From: Sulfuricurvum sp. PD_MW2
Lineage (GTDB): Bacteria; Campylobacterota; Campylobacteria; Campylobacterales; Sulfurimonadaceae
NCBI RefSeq assembly: GCF_002633015.1
Contig: NZ_NSIU01000013.1
Location: 1 to 53,326, forward strand
DNA length: 53,326 bases
Direction of reading: 5' to 3'
In this document: positions 35,420 to 46,428 of the stretch, in pieces
Layout of the letters: each line of letters starts with the position of its first letter
Position numbering within the stretch: the first letter of the stretch is position 1
Translations under genes and position numbers: made by a program
The notes under the pieces: generated by a model
What the model saw: only the letters and a program-made list of their open reading frames with translations
Told to the model about the DNA's origin: nothing
The model's database searches: none

Positions 35420-37681
35420 TTATTGTAACTTCTGCATTACCAGATCATTGACAACTTGAGGATTTGCTTTTCCTCCGCTCACTTTGAGTACCTGCCCGAC
35501 AAAGAATCCGAACAGTTTTGTATTACCCGCTTTGTATTTTTCGACATTGTCGGGGTTTTTTGCCATGACATCATCAATGATCGGCAAGATGATCGCAGGA
35601 TCACTGATTTGCACCAGTCCCTGTGCTTCGACGATTTGAGCCGGGTTATCACCGCTTTGCACCATCGCTTCAAATACCTGTTTGGCGATTTTGTTGGAGA
35701 TGATCTCCTCATCGATCATTTTCACCAACTCAGCAATCTGCGCAGGGGTGAATTTCAGCTCATTAGCCTCTTTTTCTTTGAGTTCACGCGCCACTTCGTT
35801 GGCGACGATATTCGCGATGGTAATCGGGCTGTTATGGATAGAAAGAGCCGCTTCGTAAAAGGATGAGAGTTTCTCATCGCGTGCAAGAGTATTCGCCACT
35901 TCACTATTGAGTTTCAGTTCATTTGTGTATTTGTCAAATCGAGCCTGTTCTGCTTCGCTCATCGGGGCTACTTCACCCTCGATATGGACTTTTTTCTCCG
36001 GTGCTTTGCGCTCTGTTTTGGCTGCACCCTCGTCCGCTTTGTTCTTTTTGTTCCATGAGTCTTTGAGTCCGACAATTTTGTTGAATACCGGATGTTCGTC
36101 CGTGTAATCGATCGGATCGGCATAAAAATACCCCTGACGCTCAAACTGGAAACGGACGTCCGGTTTCTCGGCGATGAGAGCCGGCTCAACCAGAGCATTT
36201 TTGATGATTTTGAGCGACTCAGGATTGAGATCTTCGATCCCTTCCGGTGCTTCGCAGGTATAGAGACGATCATAAAGTCTGACCTCGACCGTTTTAGCGG
36301 TAGTTGCTTCGACCCATTGGATTGCACTTTTGACCTTGATACCGCTCGTATCGGAACCGCTTTTGGAGTCGGGATGGTACATCGCGATGATCTCGGTGAT
36401 ATTTCCCTGTTCGTCTTTGATCACCTCTTTGCAGGTGATGATATAGGCGTGTTTGAGTCTTACTGGCTGTTCCGGTGTGAGGCGGTAAAAGCCTGCTGGC
36501 GGATTCTCGCTGAAATCGTCGCGCTCGATGTAGATCTCACGGGAGAACGGAAGTTTTCGTGAACCCTCTTTCGGTACGTCTTCAGGGTAGTACGAAGCGT
36601 CTAGTTCTTCGTTCCCCTCGTAATTTTCAATCGTCACTTTGAGCGGGTCGAGGACACACATGACGCGCGGTACTTTGGTGTTCAGATCATCGCGGATGCA
36701 GAATTCGAGCTGTGCGACATCGACCATCGAGTTGGCTTTCGCGATACCGATTTGATGACAGAAATTGAGGATCGATTCGGGGGTATACCCGCGTCGGCGC
36801 AATCCCGCGATGGTCGGCATTCGTGGGTCATCCCATCCACTGACGTAGTTTTCGTTGACCAGTTCGAGGAGCTTTCGTTTACTCATGACGGTATAGTTGA
36901 TCCCCAAACGTGCAAACTCATGCTGATACGGGCGCGGTGATGTCAGCCCCAGCGTATCGAGTACCCAGTCGTAGATGTCGCGATTGTTTTCAAATTCGAG
37001 GGTACAGATCGAGTGAGAAACCCCCTCGATGTAGTCGGAGAGGCAGTGTCCGTAATCGTACATCGGATAGATATGCCATGCATCCCCCGTGCGGTAGTGA
37101 TGGGCGTGACGGATGCGGTAGAGGAGCGGATCGCGCATCTTCATGTTCGCCGCACTCATATCGATCTTGGCACGCAGGACGTGCTCTCCATCTTTGAATT
37201 CACCGTTTTTCATCCGCTCCAGCAGATCGAGATTTTCTTCGACGCTCCGCTCGGCATAGACACTGCGGCGACCGGGTTCGGTCACCGTTCCGCGATATTC
37301 ACGGATCTCCTCTTCGCTCAAGCTGTCGACGTAGGCTTTGCCCATTTTGATGAGCTGTTTTGCGTATTCGTAGAGTTCAGGGAAATAATCGGAGGTGTAG
37401 CGAACATTCCCCTCCCATTTGAAGCCAAGCCATTCGACGGCGTCTTTGAGTGCTTCGACGTAGCGGGTATCTTCGGTCGTCGGGTTGGTATCGTCCATCC
37501 GCAAGTTACAGTGACCGTTGTAGTCGCGTGCGATACCGAAGTTGATCGCGATCGATTTGGCGTGTCCGATGTGGGGGAAGCCGTTTGGCTCAGGGGGGAA
37601 GCGTGTCACGACCTCGTTATATTTGTGTGCTTTTATATCTTCTTCGACGATGGTGCGTAAAAAATCTTTGCTCTCGTTCAT
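35420..37681 (-). CDS. glnS: Glutaminyl-tRNA synthetase fused to YqeY domain
   Basis: A 753-aa class I synthetase. Rossmann catalytic core has the HIGH motif PEPNGFPHIGHAKSI and the KMSKS-like MSKRKL. Anticodon-binding beta-barrels follow to about 550. The C-terminal ~190 residues form a GatB/YqeY domain (helices ending KVSGGKANPQVVNDLVMQKL) that aids tRNA binding. Most Campylobacterota, to my knowledge, make Gln-tRNA through GatCAB, so a GlnRS-YqeY fusion is unusual for the lineage. TATAAT is at 37734-37739. It is placed between clpX and the accessory patch. Confidence 0.95.
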   Translation of the reverse strand: MNESKDFLRTIVEEDIKAHKYNEVVTRFPPEPNGFPHIGHAKSIAINFGIARDYNGHCNLRMDDTNPTTEDTRYVEALKDAVEWLGFKWEGNVRYTSDYFPELYEYAKQLIKMGKAYVDSLSEEEIREYRGTVTEPGRRSVYAERSVEENLDLLERMKNGEFKDGEHVLRAKIDMSAANMKMRDPLLYRIRHAHHYRTGDAWHIYPMYDYGHCLSDYIEGVSHSICTLEFENNRDIYDWVLDTLGLTSPRPYQHEFARLGINYTVMSKRKLLELVNENYVSGWDDPRMPTIAGLRRRGYTPESILNFCHQIGIAKANSMVDVAQLEFCIRDDLNTKVPRVMCVLDPLKVTIENYEGNEELDASYYPEDVPKEGSRKLPFSREIYIERDDFSENPPAGFYRLTPEQPVRLKHAYIITCKEVIKDEQGNITEIIAMYHPDSKSGSDTSGIKVKSAIQWVEATTAKTVEVRLYDRLYTCEAPEGIEDLNPESLKIIKNALVEPALIAEKPDVRFQFERQGYFYADPIDYTDEHPVFNKIVGLKDSWNKKNKADEGAAKTERKAPEKKVHIEGEVAPMSEAEQARFDKYTNELKLNSEVANTLARDEKLSSFYEAALSIHNSPITIANIVANEVARELKEKEANELKFTPAQIAELVKMIDEEIISNKIAKQVFEAMVQSGDNPAQIVEAQGLVQISDPAIILPIIDDVMAKNPDNVEKYKAGNTKLFGFFVGQVLKVSGGKANPQVVNDLVMQKLQ

Positions 37682-37733
37682 TGCTCTAAAACCTTCTGAA
37701 TCGTTTAAAATCGTATTTTATCAAATAAGTCCA

Positions 37734-37739
37734 ATTATA
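37734..37739 (-). promoter_or_regulatory. -10 box of glnS
   Basis: TATAAT on the minus strand 53 bases before ATG 37681. A hairpin ATCACGC-AAAC-GCGTGAT (37831-37848) lies further upstream with no T-run; its role is unclear. Confidence 0.5.
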
Positions 37740-37830
37740 ACGATACTATGCACTCAATTCACGAAAGATAGTGGTGAAAAAGTCAGCAATAATGTTAAAA
37801 GGATATTCTCTATTCTCTTCACTGACGAAG

Positions 37831-37848
37831 ATCACGCAAACGCGTGAT
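37831..37848. repeat. Hairpin in the 195-bp gap upstream of glnS
   Basis: ATCACGC and GCGTGAT with a 4-base loop, 28 bases beyond the stop of the zinc-ribbon gene. No T-run follows on either strand, so it could be an operator or a mobile-element scar; nothing else is seen in this gap. Confidence 0.4.
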
Positions 37849-37876
37849 ACGACTTAATTTCACTTAGAATTTTATT

Positions 37877-38185
37877 TTATTTAGTACCAGGTAATTTTCT
37901 ATTTTTAGTAAAATAACCAGACAAAGCAGCAGCAATAATCAAGTATGGAAGAGCCATCATCTCTCCAGTTGATTGGGCACTATCTGCATATCCCGATAAT
38001 CCCATAACAAAACCTGTAATCATAAGAGATAAGAACCAAAAAACAAAAGTCCAAAAAATACCAAAGAAAACAAGAGCCATCGTAGATTTTTTGGTCACTA
38101 AATGCTGTGGAGCACCGCAATGAGGACACATTGGTGCTTCTTCATGAATTTCTTTTCCACATCCTCGACAAAATACCATGTTCAT
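37877..38185 (-). CDS. Zinc-ribbon membrane protein
   Basis: A 102-aa protein with an N-terminal C4 zinc ribbon (CRGCGKEIHEEAPMCPHCG) and two hydrophobic helices at about 37-62 and 78-94 (ALVFFGIFWTFVFWFLSLMITGFVMG). It is a member of the broad zinc-ribbon membrane proteins of unknown role. It is AT-rich, with no close operon partner and weak SD, in the patch between glnS and the MntA/HepT genes. Confidence 0.7.
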   Translation of the reverse strand: MNMVFCRGCGKEIHEEAPMCPHCGAPQHLVTKKSTMALVFFGIFWTFVFWFLSLMITGFVMGLSGYADSAQSTGEMMALPYLIIAAALSGYFTKNRKLPGTK

Positions 38186-38343
38186 AGCAGACCTTTAAAA
38201 ATATTTCTTAACAATAATAACCGCTAAATTCTTAAAAGCATTTGTATTCTACATTCCCCGTTATAACTACTAACAGATTGCTATAATACGCTTCAAACCC
38301 ACAGAAAATAAAAGTATCATTGAAATACATCCTACAGATAGGT

Positions 38344-38349
38344 TATAAT
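38344..38349 (+). promoter_or_regulatory. -10 box giving a leaderless mntA transcript
   Basis: TATAAT ends 6 bases before ATG 38356, so the predicted transcript start is at or next to the start codon. A second TATAAT lies at 38282-38287 and could drive a longer transcript. Confidence 0.5.
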
Positions 38350-38355
38350 CATTGC

Positions 38356-38646
38356 ATGAAACGACAAGACGTACTTAAAGTATTAGAATCGTACAAGCAA
38401 CATCATGCCGATGAGTTCGGGATCGTCCGAATTGGTGTATTCGGCTCTGTTGCACGCGATCAAGCAACGGAGCAAAGCGATGTTGATGTCGTGATCGAAA
38501 CCAAACAACCCAATCTTTTCAGACTTTCCCGCATCCGTCTCGACCTCGAAGAGCTTATGCACACCCATGTCGACCTTATCAGCTACCGTGAAAGCATGAA
38601 TACGTTTTTAAAAGAACGAATCCAAAAAGAAGCGATCTATGCCTGA
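38356..38646 (+). CDS. mntA: MntA-type nucleotidyltransferase antitoxin
   Basis: A 96-aa minimal nucleotidyltransferase. It carries the full GS-x10-D-x-D motif (GSVARDQATEQSDVD) and a late third acidic strand (HVDLIS). Family knowledge: MntA antitoxins AMPylate their HEPN toxin partner and silence it. The frame opens earlier with TTG at 38320, but ATG 38356 gives the normal length and sits just after a -10 box. Its last 8 bases overlap the HepT gene. Confidence 0.88.
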   Translation: MKRQDVLKVLESYKQHHADEFGIVRIGVFGSVARDQATEQSDVDVVIETKQPNLFRLSRIRLDLEELMHTHVDLISYRESMNTFLKERIQKEAIYA

Positions 38647-39010
38647 AAAGGCTCTGCTGATCGAAACCCTCACTCAGATTCACGGCGCTACTGAGCGCAT
38701 CCTCAAACGCTTCGAGCCTATCCGATCTCCCGATGATTTTTTAGAAGATGAAGCGGGTCATGAAAAACTTGATGCGATCTGTATGCAGTTGATCGCTATC
38801 GGCGAGAGCCTCAAAAATGTCGATAAAATCACCGATAAAAAACTGCTACCGAACTATCCTGCAGTTGATTGGAAATCGGTCAAGGGGATGCGCGACATTA
38901 TCAGCCATCACTATTTCGATCTTAATGCCGAAGCGGTATTTGATGTATGCAAAAATGATATTCAAACATTAAAAAAGACTATCGAACAGATACTTAGCGA
39001 TATTAAGTAA
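38639..39010 (+). CDS. hepT: HepT-type HEPN RNase toxin
   Basis: A 123-aa HEPN (DUF86) protein. The RNase and AMPylation motif R-x4-H-x-Y is seen exactly in RDIISHHY near residues 85-92, preceded by the usual IGESL helix and VDWKSVKGM. It is a predicted ribonuclease kept inactive by MntA (type VII toxin-antitoxin). Overlap with mntA by 8 bases supports coupled translation. The system sits in an AT-rich accessory patch. Confidence 0.9.
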   Translation: MPEKALLIETLTQIHGATERILKRFEPIRSPDDFLEDEAGHEKLDAICMQLIAIGESLKNVDKITDKKLLPNYPAVDWKSVKGMRDIISHHYFDLNAEAVFDVCKNDIQTLKKTIEQILSDIK

Positions 39011-39045
39011 CCTGTCCTTTTTCCAGTTAATTATTAGGTTGCTAA

Positions 39046-41252
<2,207 letters not shown>

Positions 41253-41255
41253 TCG

Positions 41256-41570
41256 ATGAGACGCTATCGCAATATCAGCGACCAAGAGCTCAAATCACTG
41301 GGTGCCCTGATCGAATGGGACACGCAAAAGGTATTATCCGCATCCGTCCCCTTCGAAGTTTTGTGGGTACATACCACACGCGAAAAATTTCACCGCCTCG
41401 ATCCTCTCGATACCCGTCTCATCAAACGGCTCACCGTCACACGAATACAAGGGGAGGTTCTCAAAACCAATTTCGGCAGTTATGCCCTCAGTACGGGGAA
41501 AAATATCTTCCAAGCATGCGGGTGTAAACGGTTCTGCGACTGTTACGGACAGCTCTATTTACTCACATAA
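41256..41570 (+). CDS. NifS-adjacent small Cys protein
   Basis: A 104-aa protein of unknown family, 3 bases after nifS. The N-terminal half is a charged alpha/beta region (DTQKVLSASVPFEVLWVHT). The C-terminus carries ACGCKRFCDCYGQLYLL, a CxC and CxC pair that could bind an iron-sulfur cluster, zinc or accept sulfur. It may act as a NifS partner (sulfur acceptor or scaffold). No homologue is recognised. Confidence 0.75.
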   Translation: MRRYRNISDQELKSLGALIEWDTQKVLSASVPFEVLWVHTTREKFHRLDPLDTRLIKRLTVTRIQGEVLKTNFGSYALSTGKNIFQACGCKRFCDCYGQLYLLT

Positions 41571-41577
41571 TCAAATC

Positions 41578-41604
41578 AAAAATAGCTATTGAACGCTATT
41601 TTTT
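41578..41604 (+). terminator. Terminator of nifS unit
   Basis: A 9-bp stem AAAAATAGC (41578-41586) and GCTATTTTT (41595-41603) with an 8-base loop, ending in a T-run. Confidence 0.8.
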
Positions 41605-41653
41605 GTTTCACCTATGTTATTATTATCTAATTAAATTTATTGAATGAGTGCTG

Positions 41654-42478
41654 ATGTCTGTATCAAACAATCAATCTTTTATCTCCGACGAAAACGATAT
41701 TTGTCATAAACTCTTTCAAGCCGCGATCGATGCCCAGTCGAATTTGATCGTTTTGATGTACGATCATGCTCCGATCCTTTTTAACAAAGCGTTTCAAGAG
41801 TTTACAGGAATGCCCAATGTCAAAATGTTTTTACGTGAGTTCGGCTCACTCCCTAACCGTTTTGTTCCACACGATGCCTATTTTCATGCCGGAAAAGCCT
41901 CCGATCTCGATCAGTGGACCTCTTCGTTGATGGAACTCCCTGAGAGTGAGCGTATCGTGAGCATGATCAACTATCGTGCGGAACCGTTTGCGTTTTCGGT
42001 TACGGCCGAAACACCTGCAGAGGGGTATAGCATTGTCTCGTTTGTTGACATTTCTCAAGATCTGATCAAACGGATCATGATCGAAAACGATGTCAGTATC
42101 GACAAAGAGAGCGGCGCATTTAATAAAGACTATTTCGTCCATACGGCAAAAAGTTTCCAAAATGCCGCCCTCTTCAACGAAAAAGCGATCGGTATTACTA
42201 TGATTCAACCGACCAATGTTGATAACAATGCCTCTTTGCATGATTTTGTCTCCACGATCAAAAATCATATCCGCCAAAGTGATATGCTTGTTCGTTGGGA
42301 AAAAAATATATTTTTACTCGCCTATCTCGTCGATTCATCGGAAAATGCAATGAAATGCAGCCAAAAGCTATGTAGTGTTGCTACAAATGTACGGATCGGT
42401 ACTGCCGTTCAGCTCGAGCATGAGAGTATGAGCACTATCATCCAGCGTGCTCATGATTCACTATCCGCTCCTCTGTAA
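41654..42478 (+). CDS. PAS domain protein with degenerate GGDEF
   Basis: A 274-aa protein. Residues about 10-145 form a PAS domain (LIVLMYDHAPILFNKAFQEFTG). Residues about 160-270 align with the GGDEF fold (DKESGAFNKDYFVHTAK, then VRWEKNIFLLAYL), where the GGDEF loop is replaced by EKNIF, so no cyclase activity is expected. It may bind GTP or c-di-GMP or act as a scaffold. ATG 41654 is chosen over the GTG 6 bases upstream. It follows nifS but after a terminator, so it has its own transcript. Confidence 0.75.
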   Translation: MSVSNNQSFISDENDICHKLFQAAIDAQSNLIVLMYDHAPILFNKAFQEFTGMPNVKMFLREFGSLPNRFVPHDAYFHAGKASDLDQWTSSLMELPESERIVSMINYRAEPFAFSVTAETPAEGYSIVSFVDISQDLIKRIMIENDVSIDKESGAFNKDYFVHTAKSFQNAALFNEKAIGITMIQPTNVDNNASLHDFVSTIKNHIRQSDMLVRWEKNIFLLAYLVDSSENAMKCSQKLCSVATNVRIGTAVQLEHESMSTIIQRAHDSLSAPL

Positions 42479-44674
42479 TTAGACGTCGTATTCCTCTCCC
42501 AATTCCGAACGGGTAAGACGTAAACGTTCTGCCAAGACGGCCGCGAGACTCTGCATAAAATGGAGCGCCGTTTTTTTATGATGAAGTGAAAACTGTTCAA
42601 ACGCATCACGGCTGATACTGTATAACTCCGTATCACTCGCAGCAACCGTATCGGTATAATGAGGCGCCCCCTCCAAAAAGGAGAACTCACCGAAAAAATT
42701 GTTTCTTCCGATGGTATTGAGATGGACGCTTTTACGTCCTGCATACGGGAGCATAACCCGCACCGATCCTCGTCGGATCAGGAAAATCTCTCCGTTTCCT
42801 TCCCCTTCTGAGTAGATGGTCTCCCCTTTTTTATAGCTTTTTACCTCTACCAGAGTGCGTAGTTCCTCGATGGTTTGTTCTTTTCGACCTTCGAAAAGAT
42901 CAAACTCACTCAGATCCAAAATCTCTTCGCTATTTGTTACAACCATCCCCTCTTTGATGATTTTGTTTTCTGCCCATTCAATCGCATCGTCCAAATCATC
43001 GAAGACTTTGATCGGGCTCAAGTGTTTAAGCAATCCGACATGATTGAAATAACTCTCCATATCGTCCCCTGTCGGGAGTTTATGCGGAAGCCGACAAAGC
43101 AGAAGATATCCGTCACGTTCATGGAGTATGTCTTTGATCTGTAACAATATATGCGCTGCCGTGAGATCGACGTTCTGAACCCGTTTCATATCCATGATGA
43201 TGTATTTTTTGTGTTGCAGATCTTCTTGAAGCATCGTATAGAGCTGATTGGCCGTACCGAAAAAAAGGCTTCCGTGAAGCTCGTAGACCGAGAAGATTTC
43301 CCCTTTGTCGCATAACAGCATCTCCTCTTCTTTGCCGCGAACTATTTTGCTGCGTGCTTCGGTTCCGTCTTGATAACGATAGACAACGGATGCTCCGATT
43401 TGCTGAATGATATATAACACTACCGCAAGCACAAGCCCTACTCCCGCAGCCGCGATCAAACTAACCGAGAGTGCGGTGATCGCTACCGAGACAATAATAA
43501 AAAAGTCCAACATCGTTTGTCGTGAACGGAGCAGTTTTACGCTGTGTTTATCAATCATCCGAAACCCGATAACGATCAAAATACCCGCAAGCGAAGCAAC
43601 CGGAATCCATGCGATAAAACCGGCTAAAACGACAAAGGCGACTACCGCCATGATCCCCTCGATCAATCCCGAAAGTCGGGTTTTAGCACCGCTGGAGATA
43701 TTGACCATTGTCGCTCCCATCGTCCCGGAACCCGGCATACCGCCGATCAAAGCCGAAACCACATTCCCCGATCCTTGGGCAATCAATTCACGATTTGAGT
43801 TATGAAACGAATGGGTCATAGAATCGAGGATAACACAGGTTTTCAACGTATCGATCGAGAGCAATGCCGCCAACGTCAATGCCGGAAAAAGCAACAAAGT
43901 GATATCATCGATATTGAGATAAATAATCGTTTTGAACCGTCCGATAAACGAGTCGATAAAATTGATCCCGCCCGTTCCTCCGAGTTCTCCGATGACAAAA
44001 GGGTTGTTGGCATGAAACAAAAGCGGATCTACCAACCCCAAAGCACCATAAGCTATCATCCCAACGATCAATGCGGTGATAACGGCAGGGATTGAGCGCA
44101 TGATTTTATTGGCATAGATCATGGTGATGATCGTGATAGCTCCGACCACAATACTCTCCCATTTCCATCCGGATACGAGTTCAAATGCGTCCCAAAAATG
44201 GGTCCCTTGCGGAAGTCCTAGAAAAATCGGCGATTGGGCGGCGATGATATAGAGACCTACTCCGCTAAGATACCCACTGACCACGGGAAAAGGCATGTAT
44301 TTGATCAGTCTTCCCAATCCGATGACCCCAAAGAGGACCTGAAAAACGCCCGCCAACAATGCGACGATCATCAACATGGAAAAGACTAAATCCGCACCGA
44401 TATCCTGAGCAATATAGTGCATGGCGAACGCAGACAATACTGCTGCTGCAGGAGCACTCGGTGCTGAAATAAGCCGATCGGTTCCGCCCATAAGAGAAGC
44501 GACGACTCCCATCGCCGCAACCCCCAGAATACCCGCAATTGCCCCATACGCACCGTAGTGCCCACCGATATTGGCATAGATGGTGACTCCAAATGCGATA
44601 GCTGCCGGGAGTGCCACCAGCATTGCTGCCGTTCCACCCCAAAAATCTCCTGAAAGATTGTCTGTTTTAAACAT
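42479..44674 (-). CDS. SulP-family anion transporter with STAS and cNMP domains
   Basis: A 731-aa inner-membrane protein. About 11-14 helices (residues about 10-390) carry the SulP core (QGSGNVVSALIGGMPGSGTMGATMVNISSGAKT). A STAS domain follows (about 440-545: FFGTANQL, MDMKRVQNVDLTAAHIL). The C-terminus is a cyclic-nucleotide-binding domain (about 585-715: FLIRRGSVRVMLP, GEFSFLEGAPH). It imports sulfate, bicarbonate or a related anion, with possible nucleotide control. The gene ends 1 base past the preceding gene and its divergent neighbour is the EamA exporter. Confidence 0.92.
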   Translation of the reverse strand: MFKTDNLSGDFWGGTAAMLVALPAAIAFGVTIYANIGGHYGAYGAIAGILGVAAMGVVASLMGGTDRLISAPSAPAAAVLSAFAMHYIAQDIGADLVFSMLMIVALLAGVFQVLFGVIGLGRLIKYMPFPVVSGYLSGVGLYIIAAQSPIFLGLPQGTHFWDAFELVSGWKWESIVVGAITIITMIYANKIMRSIPAVITALIVGMIAYGALGLVDPLLFHANNPFVIGELGGTGGINFIDSFIGRFKTIIYLNIDDITLLLFPALTLAALLSIDTLKTCVILDSMTHSFHNSNRELIAQGSGNVVSALIGGMPGSGTMGATMVNISSGAKTRLSGLIEGIMAVVAFVVLAGFIAWIPVASLAGILIVIGFRMIDKHSVKLLRSRQTMLDFFIIVSVAITALSVSLIAAAGVGLVLAVVLYIIQQIGASVVYRYQDGTEARSKIVRGKEEEMLLCDKGEIFSVYELHGSLFFGTANQLYTMLQEDLQHKKYIIMDMKRVQNVDLTAAHILLQIKDILHERDGYLLLCRLPHKLPTGDDMESYFNHVGLLKHLSPIKVFDDLDDAIEWAENKIIKEGMVVTNSEEILDLSEFDLFEGRKEQTIEELRTLVEVKSYKKGETIYSEGEGNGEIFLIRRGSVRVMLPYAGRKSVHLNTIGRNNFFGEFSFLEGAPHYTDTVAASDTELYSISRDAFEQFSLHHKKTALHFMQSLAAVLAERLRLTRSELGEEYDV

Positions 44675-44763
44675 TCACTATAATCCAATACATCTTTGAA
44701 ACTGTTAGTATGTTTATTGTATCCAAAATAGGTTTGTGTTGCACACGATTGTGTTTTACATGA

Positions 44764-44769
44764 TACAAT
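44764..44769 (+). promoter_or_regulatory. -10 box of EamA gene, possibly leaderless
   Basis: TACAAT ends 6 bases before ATG 44776 and no SD is visible, so the mRNA may start at the ATG. Confidence 0.4.
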
Positions 44770-44775
44770 CACGCC

Positions 44776-45657
44776 ATGATTTCATCCTCTGCCAATACCC
44801 GTCGCGGCATACTTTATATGCTTTTCGCTTCGTTTTTATTTGCCCTTACTATGGTATTTGCCAAACTGCTTTCAGCTTCTATGGGCTCGGTTGAGGTCAC
44901 TTTTTGGCGCAATGCGATCGGATTGATACTCATCGGAGTGTTTATCCTCAAAAAACCTATCCAAAATACCGGAGGTAAACCGCTAACGCTTGTTTTTCGA
45001 GGCGTTATCGGAACCATCGCTTTGCTCGCATTTTTCTATACGGTTGGGGCTACCTCCCTTTCAAATGCTATTGTATATGCCAAAACAGAACCTATTTTCA
45101 CCGCTATTCTCGCCTTTTTCGTATTGGGAGAAAAACTCAAATCGAACGCTATGATTGCGGTTTTGATAGGATTTATCGGGGTTGCTATGCTCAGTGGTAT
45201 GGAGATGGGGTATCTGCATGTCATGGGGATACTGTGCGGTTTTCTCTCCGCACTTGCCTATACGAGTGTCCGAAGCCTCAAAGCCTATTACGATGAACGC
45301 ACAGTCGTCCTATCATTTATGCTATCTGGAGTAATTATCCCTGCGATCTTGATGGTTGTTGCCAACTATGTTACATCAGATATTTTCGCATTTGCCTTGA
45401 GCCCGTTTGTTATCCCGGCGGGAACCGATTGGGTATGGATTGTTCTCATGGGTGTTGCTGCCGCATACGGACAGATCTATATGACCCGCGCATATTTCTA
45501 TGCCAAAGCCGGCATCGTGAGTACCATCAGTTATTCGGTTGTTTTATTTGCGACACTTTTTGGGATTTTACTCGGAGATGTACTTCCGACACCGATGGTA
45601 ATCGGAGGTGGAGTGATGATTATTCTCAGCGGAATCTTACTCTCACGAACCAAATAA
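44776..45657 (+). CDS. EamA/DMT-family transporter
   Basis: A 293-aa inner-membrane protein with ten predicted transmembrane helices, formed by two EamA repeats (GILYMLFASFLFALTMVFAKLL and LHVMGILCGFLSALAYTSVRSL start the halves). DMT exporters move amino acids or metabolites; substrate unknown. It converges with a small membrane-anchored protein gene 1 base away. Confidence 0.9.
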   Translation: MISSSANTRRGILYMLFASFLFALTMVFAKLLSASMGSVEVTFWRNAIGLILIGVFILKKPIQNTGGKPLTLVFRGVIGTIALLAFFYTVGATSLSNAIVYAKTEPIFTAILAFFVLGEKLKSNAMIAVLIGFIGVAMLSGMEMGYLHVMGILCGFLSALAYTSVRSLKAYYDERTVVLSFMLSGVIIPAILMVVANYVTSDIFAFALSPFVIPAGTDWVWIVLMGVAAAYGQIYMTRAYFYAKAGIVSTISYSVVLFATLFGILLGDVLPTPMVIGGGVMIILSGILLSRTK

Positions 45658-45658
45658 A

Positions 45659-45949
45659 TTAGAGCTTTATATATTTGCTGATCGTGTCACCTAAACGTTC
45701 CAAAGGCATTTTCTTATCTTCGGAAGTCTCTTGTTGTTGAGATTCAGAAACACTAATATTATTCTCCTGCCGTATTGGTTCTGTTTTTGGTTCAGGTTGT
45801 ACCGGCGCAGGAGATGAGATATTGTTCTCTCCTGAGATGTTATTCTCTATATTCTTAGTGTAATGTTGAGCGATATAATCATCAAAAAAAAGTGCTTTAA
45901 ACACTAAAAAAACAATAGCAAAAATAAAAGCATACTTGATTACTTGCAT
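45659..45949 (-). CDS. Membrane-anchored low-complexity protein
   Basis: A 96-aa protein with one N-terminal helix (residues 4-22) and a Pro/Glu/Asn/Ser-rich tail repeating NNIS (NNISGENNIS, ENNISVSES). The tail ends in an amphipathic helix (LERLGDTISKYIKL). It is probably a periplasm-facing linker. Its family is not recognised. Confidence 0.6.
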   Translation of the reverse strand: MQVIKYAFIFAIVFLVFKALFFDDYIAQHYTKNIENNISGENNISSPAPVQPEPKTEPIRQENNISVSESQQQETSEDKKMPLERLGDTISKYIKL

Positions 45950-46026
45950 TGTGCTTTTGCCTTTGAGCAGTATAGTTATGATGTATTTTATCGTATTTTG
46001 TTAATCATACCTATACAAACAGTTTC

Positions 46027-46425
46027 TCACCCTACTTCTTGCAATGCATCAGGCTCTTCTTGAACCAGTTTGCCTACCCCTCGATCACAAAGGGCGATAT
46101 CTTCCCGATAGCTTTTTTCTTTGTATATCGGTGATTTAAGTGTTCCCTCTTTGCTAACACCGAGTTTGTAGATGGTTTCGTTACGAAAATGTTCATCAAA
46201 AGATGCTATGAAAGGCATATCCCACGTAATACATCCGATACTCGGACAAATCGCAGCACACTGAGGATCATCGTAAATGCCGACACACTCAACACATTTT
46301 TCTGGTTGAACGTAATATTGTTTTTTCCCGATCGGATTTGCGAAATCATCTACAATAGCATTGACAGGGCATTGCTGCAAACACGCATCACACGTAATAC
46401 AAGTATCGTTGATAATAACAGCCAT
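46027..46425 (-). CDS. 2[4Fe-4S] ferredoxin, nif type
   Basis: A 132-aa ferredoxin with CITCDACLQQCP (first cluster) and KCVECVGIYDDPQCAAICP (second cluster with the insert typical of FdxB/FdxN). A C-terminal extension of about 65 residues contains YREDI. It would supply electrons to NifH or to NifB maturation. It follows the NifX gene by 3 bases and is the last gene of the minus-strand unit from 48551. It is paralogous to the ferredoxin at 46819. Confidence 0.9.
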   Translation of the reverse strand: MAVIINDTCITCDACLQQCPVNAIVDDFANPIGKKQYYVQPEKCVECVGIYDDPQCAAICPSIGCITWDMPFIASFDEHFRNETIYKLGVSKEGTLKSPIYKEKSYREDIALCDRGVGKLVQEEPDALQEVG

Positions 46426-46428
46426 GAG

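Noticed and set aside
38320-38355. Longer mntA start at TTG 38320
   Set aside because: It adds 12 residues not typical of MntA and no SD is seen; the ATG after the -10 box is preferred.
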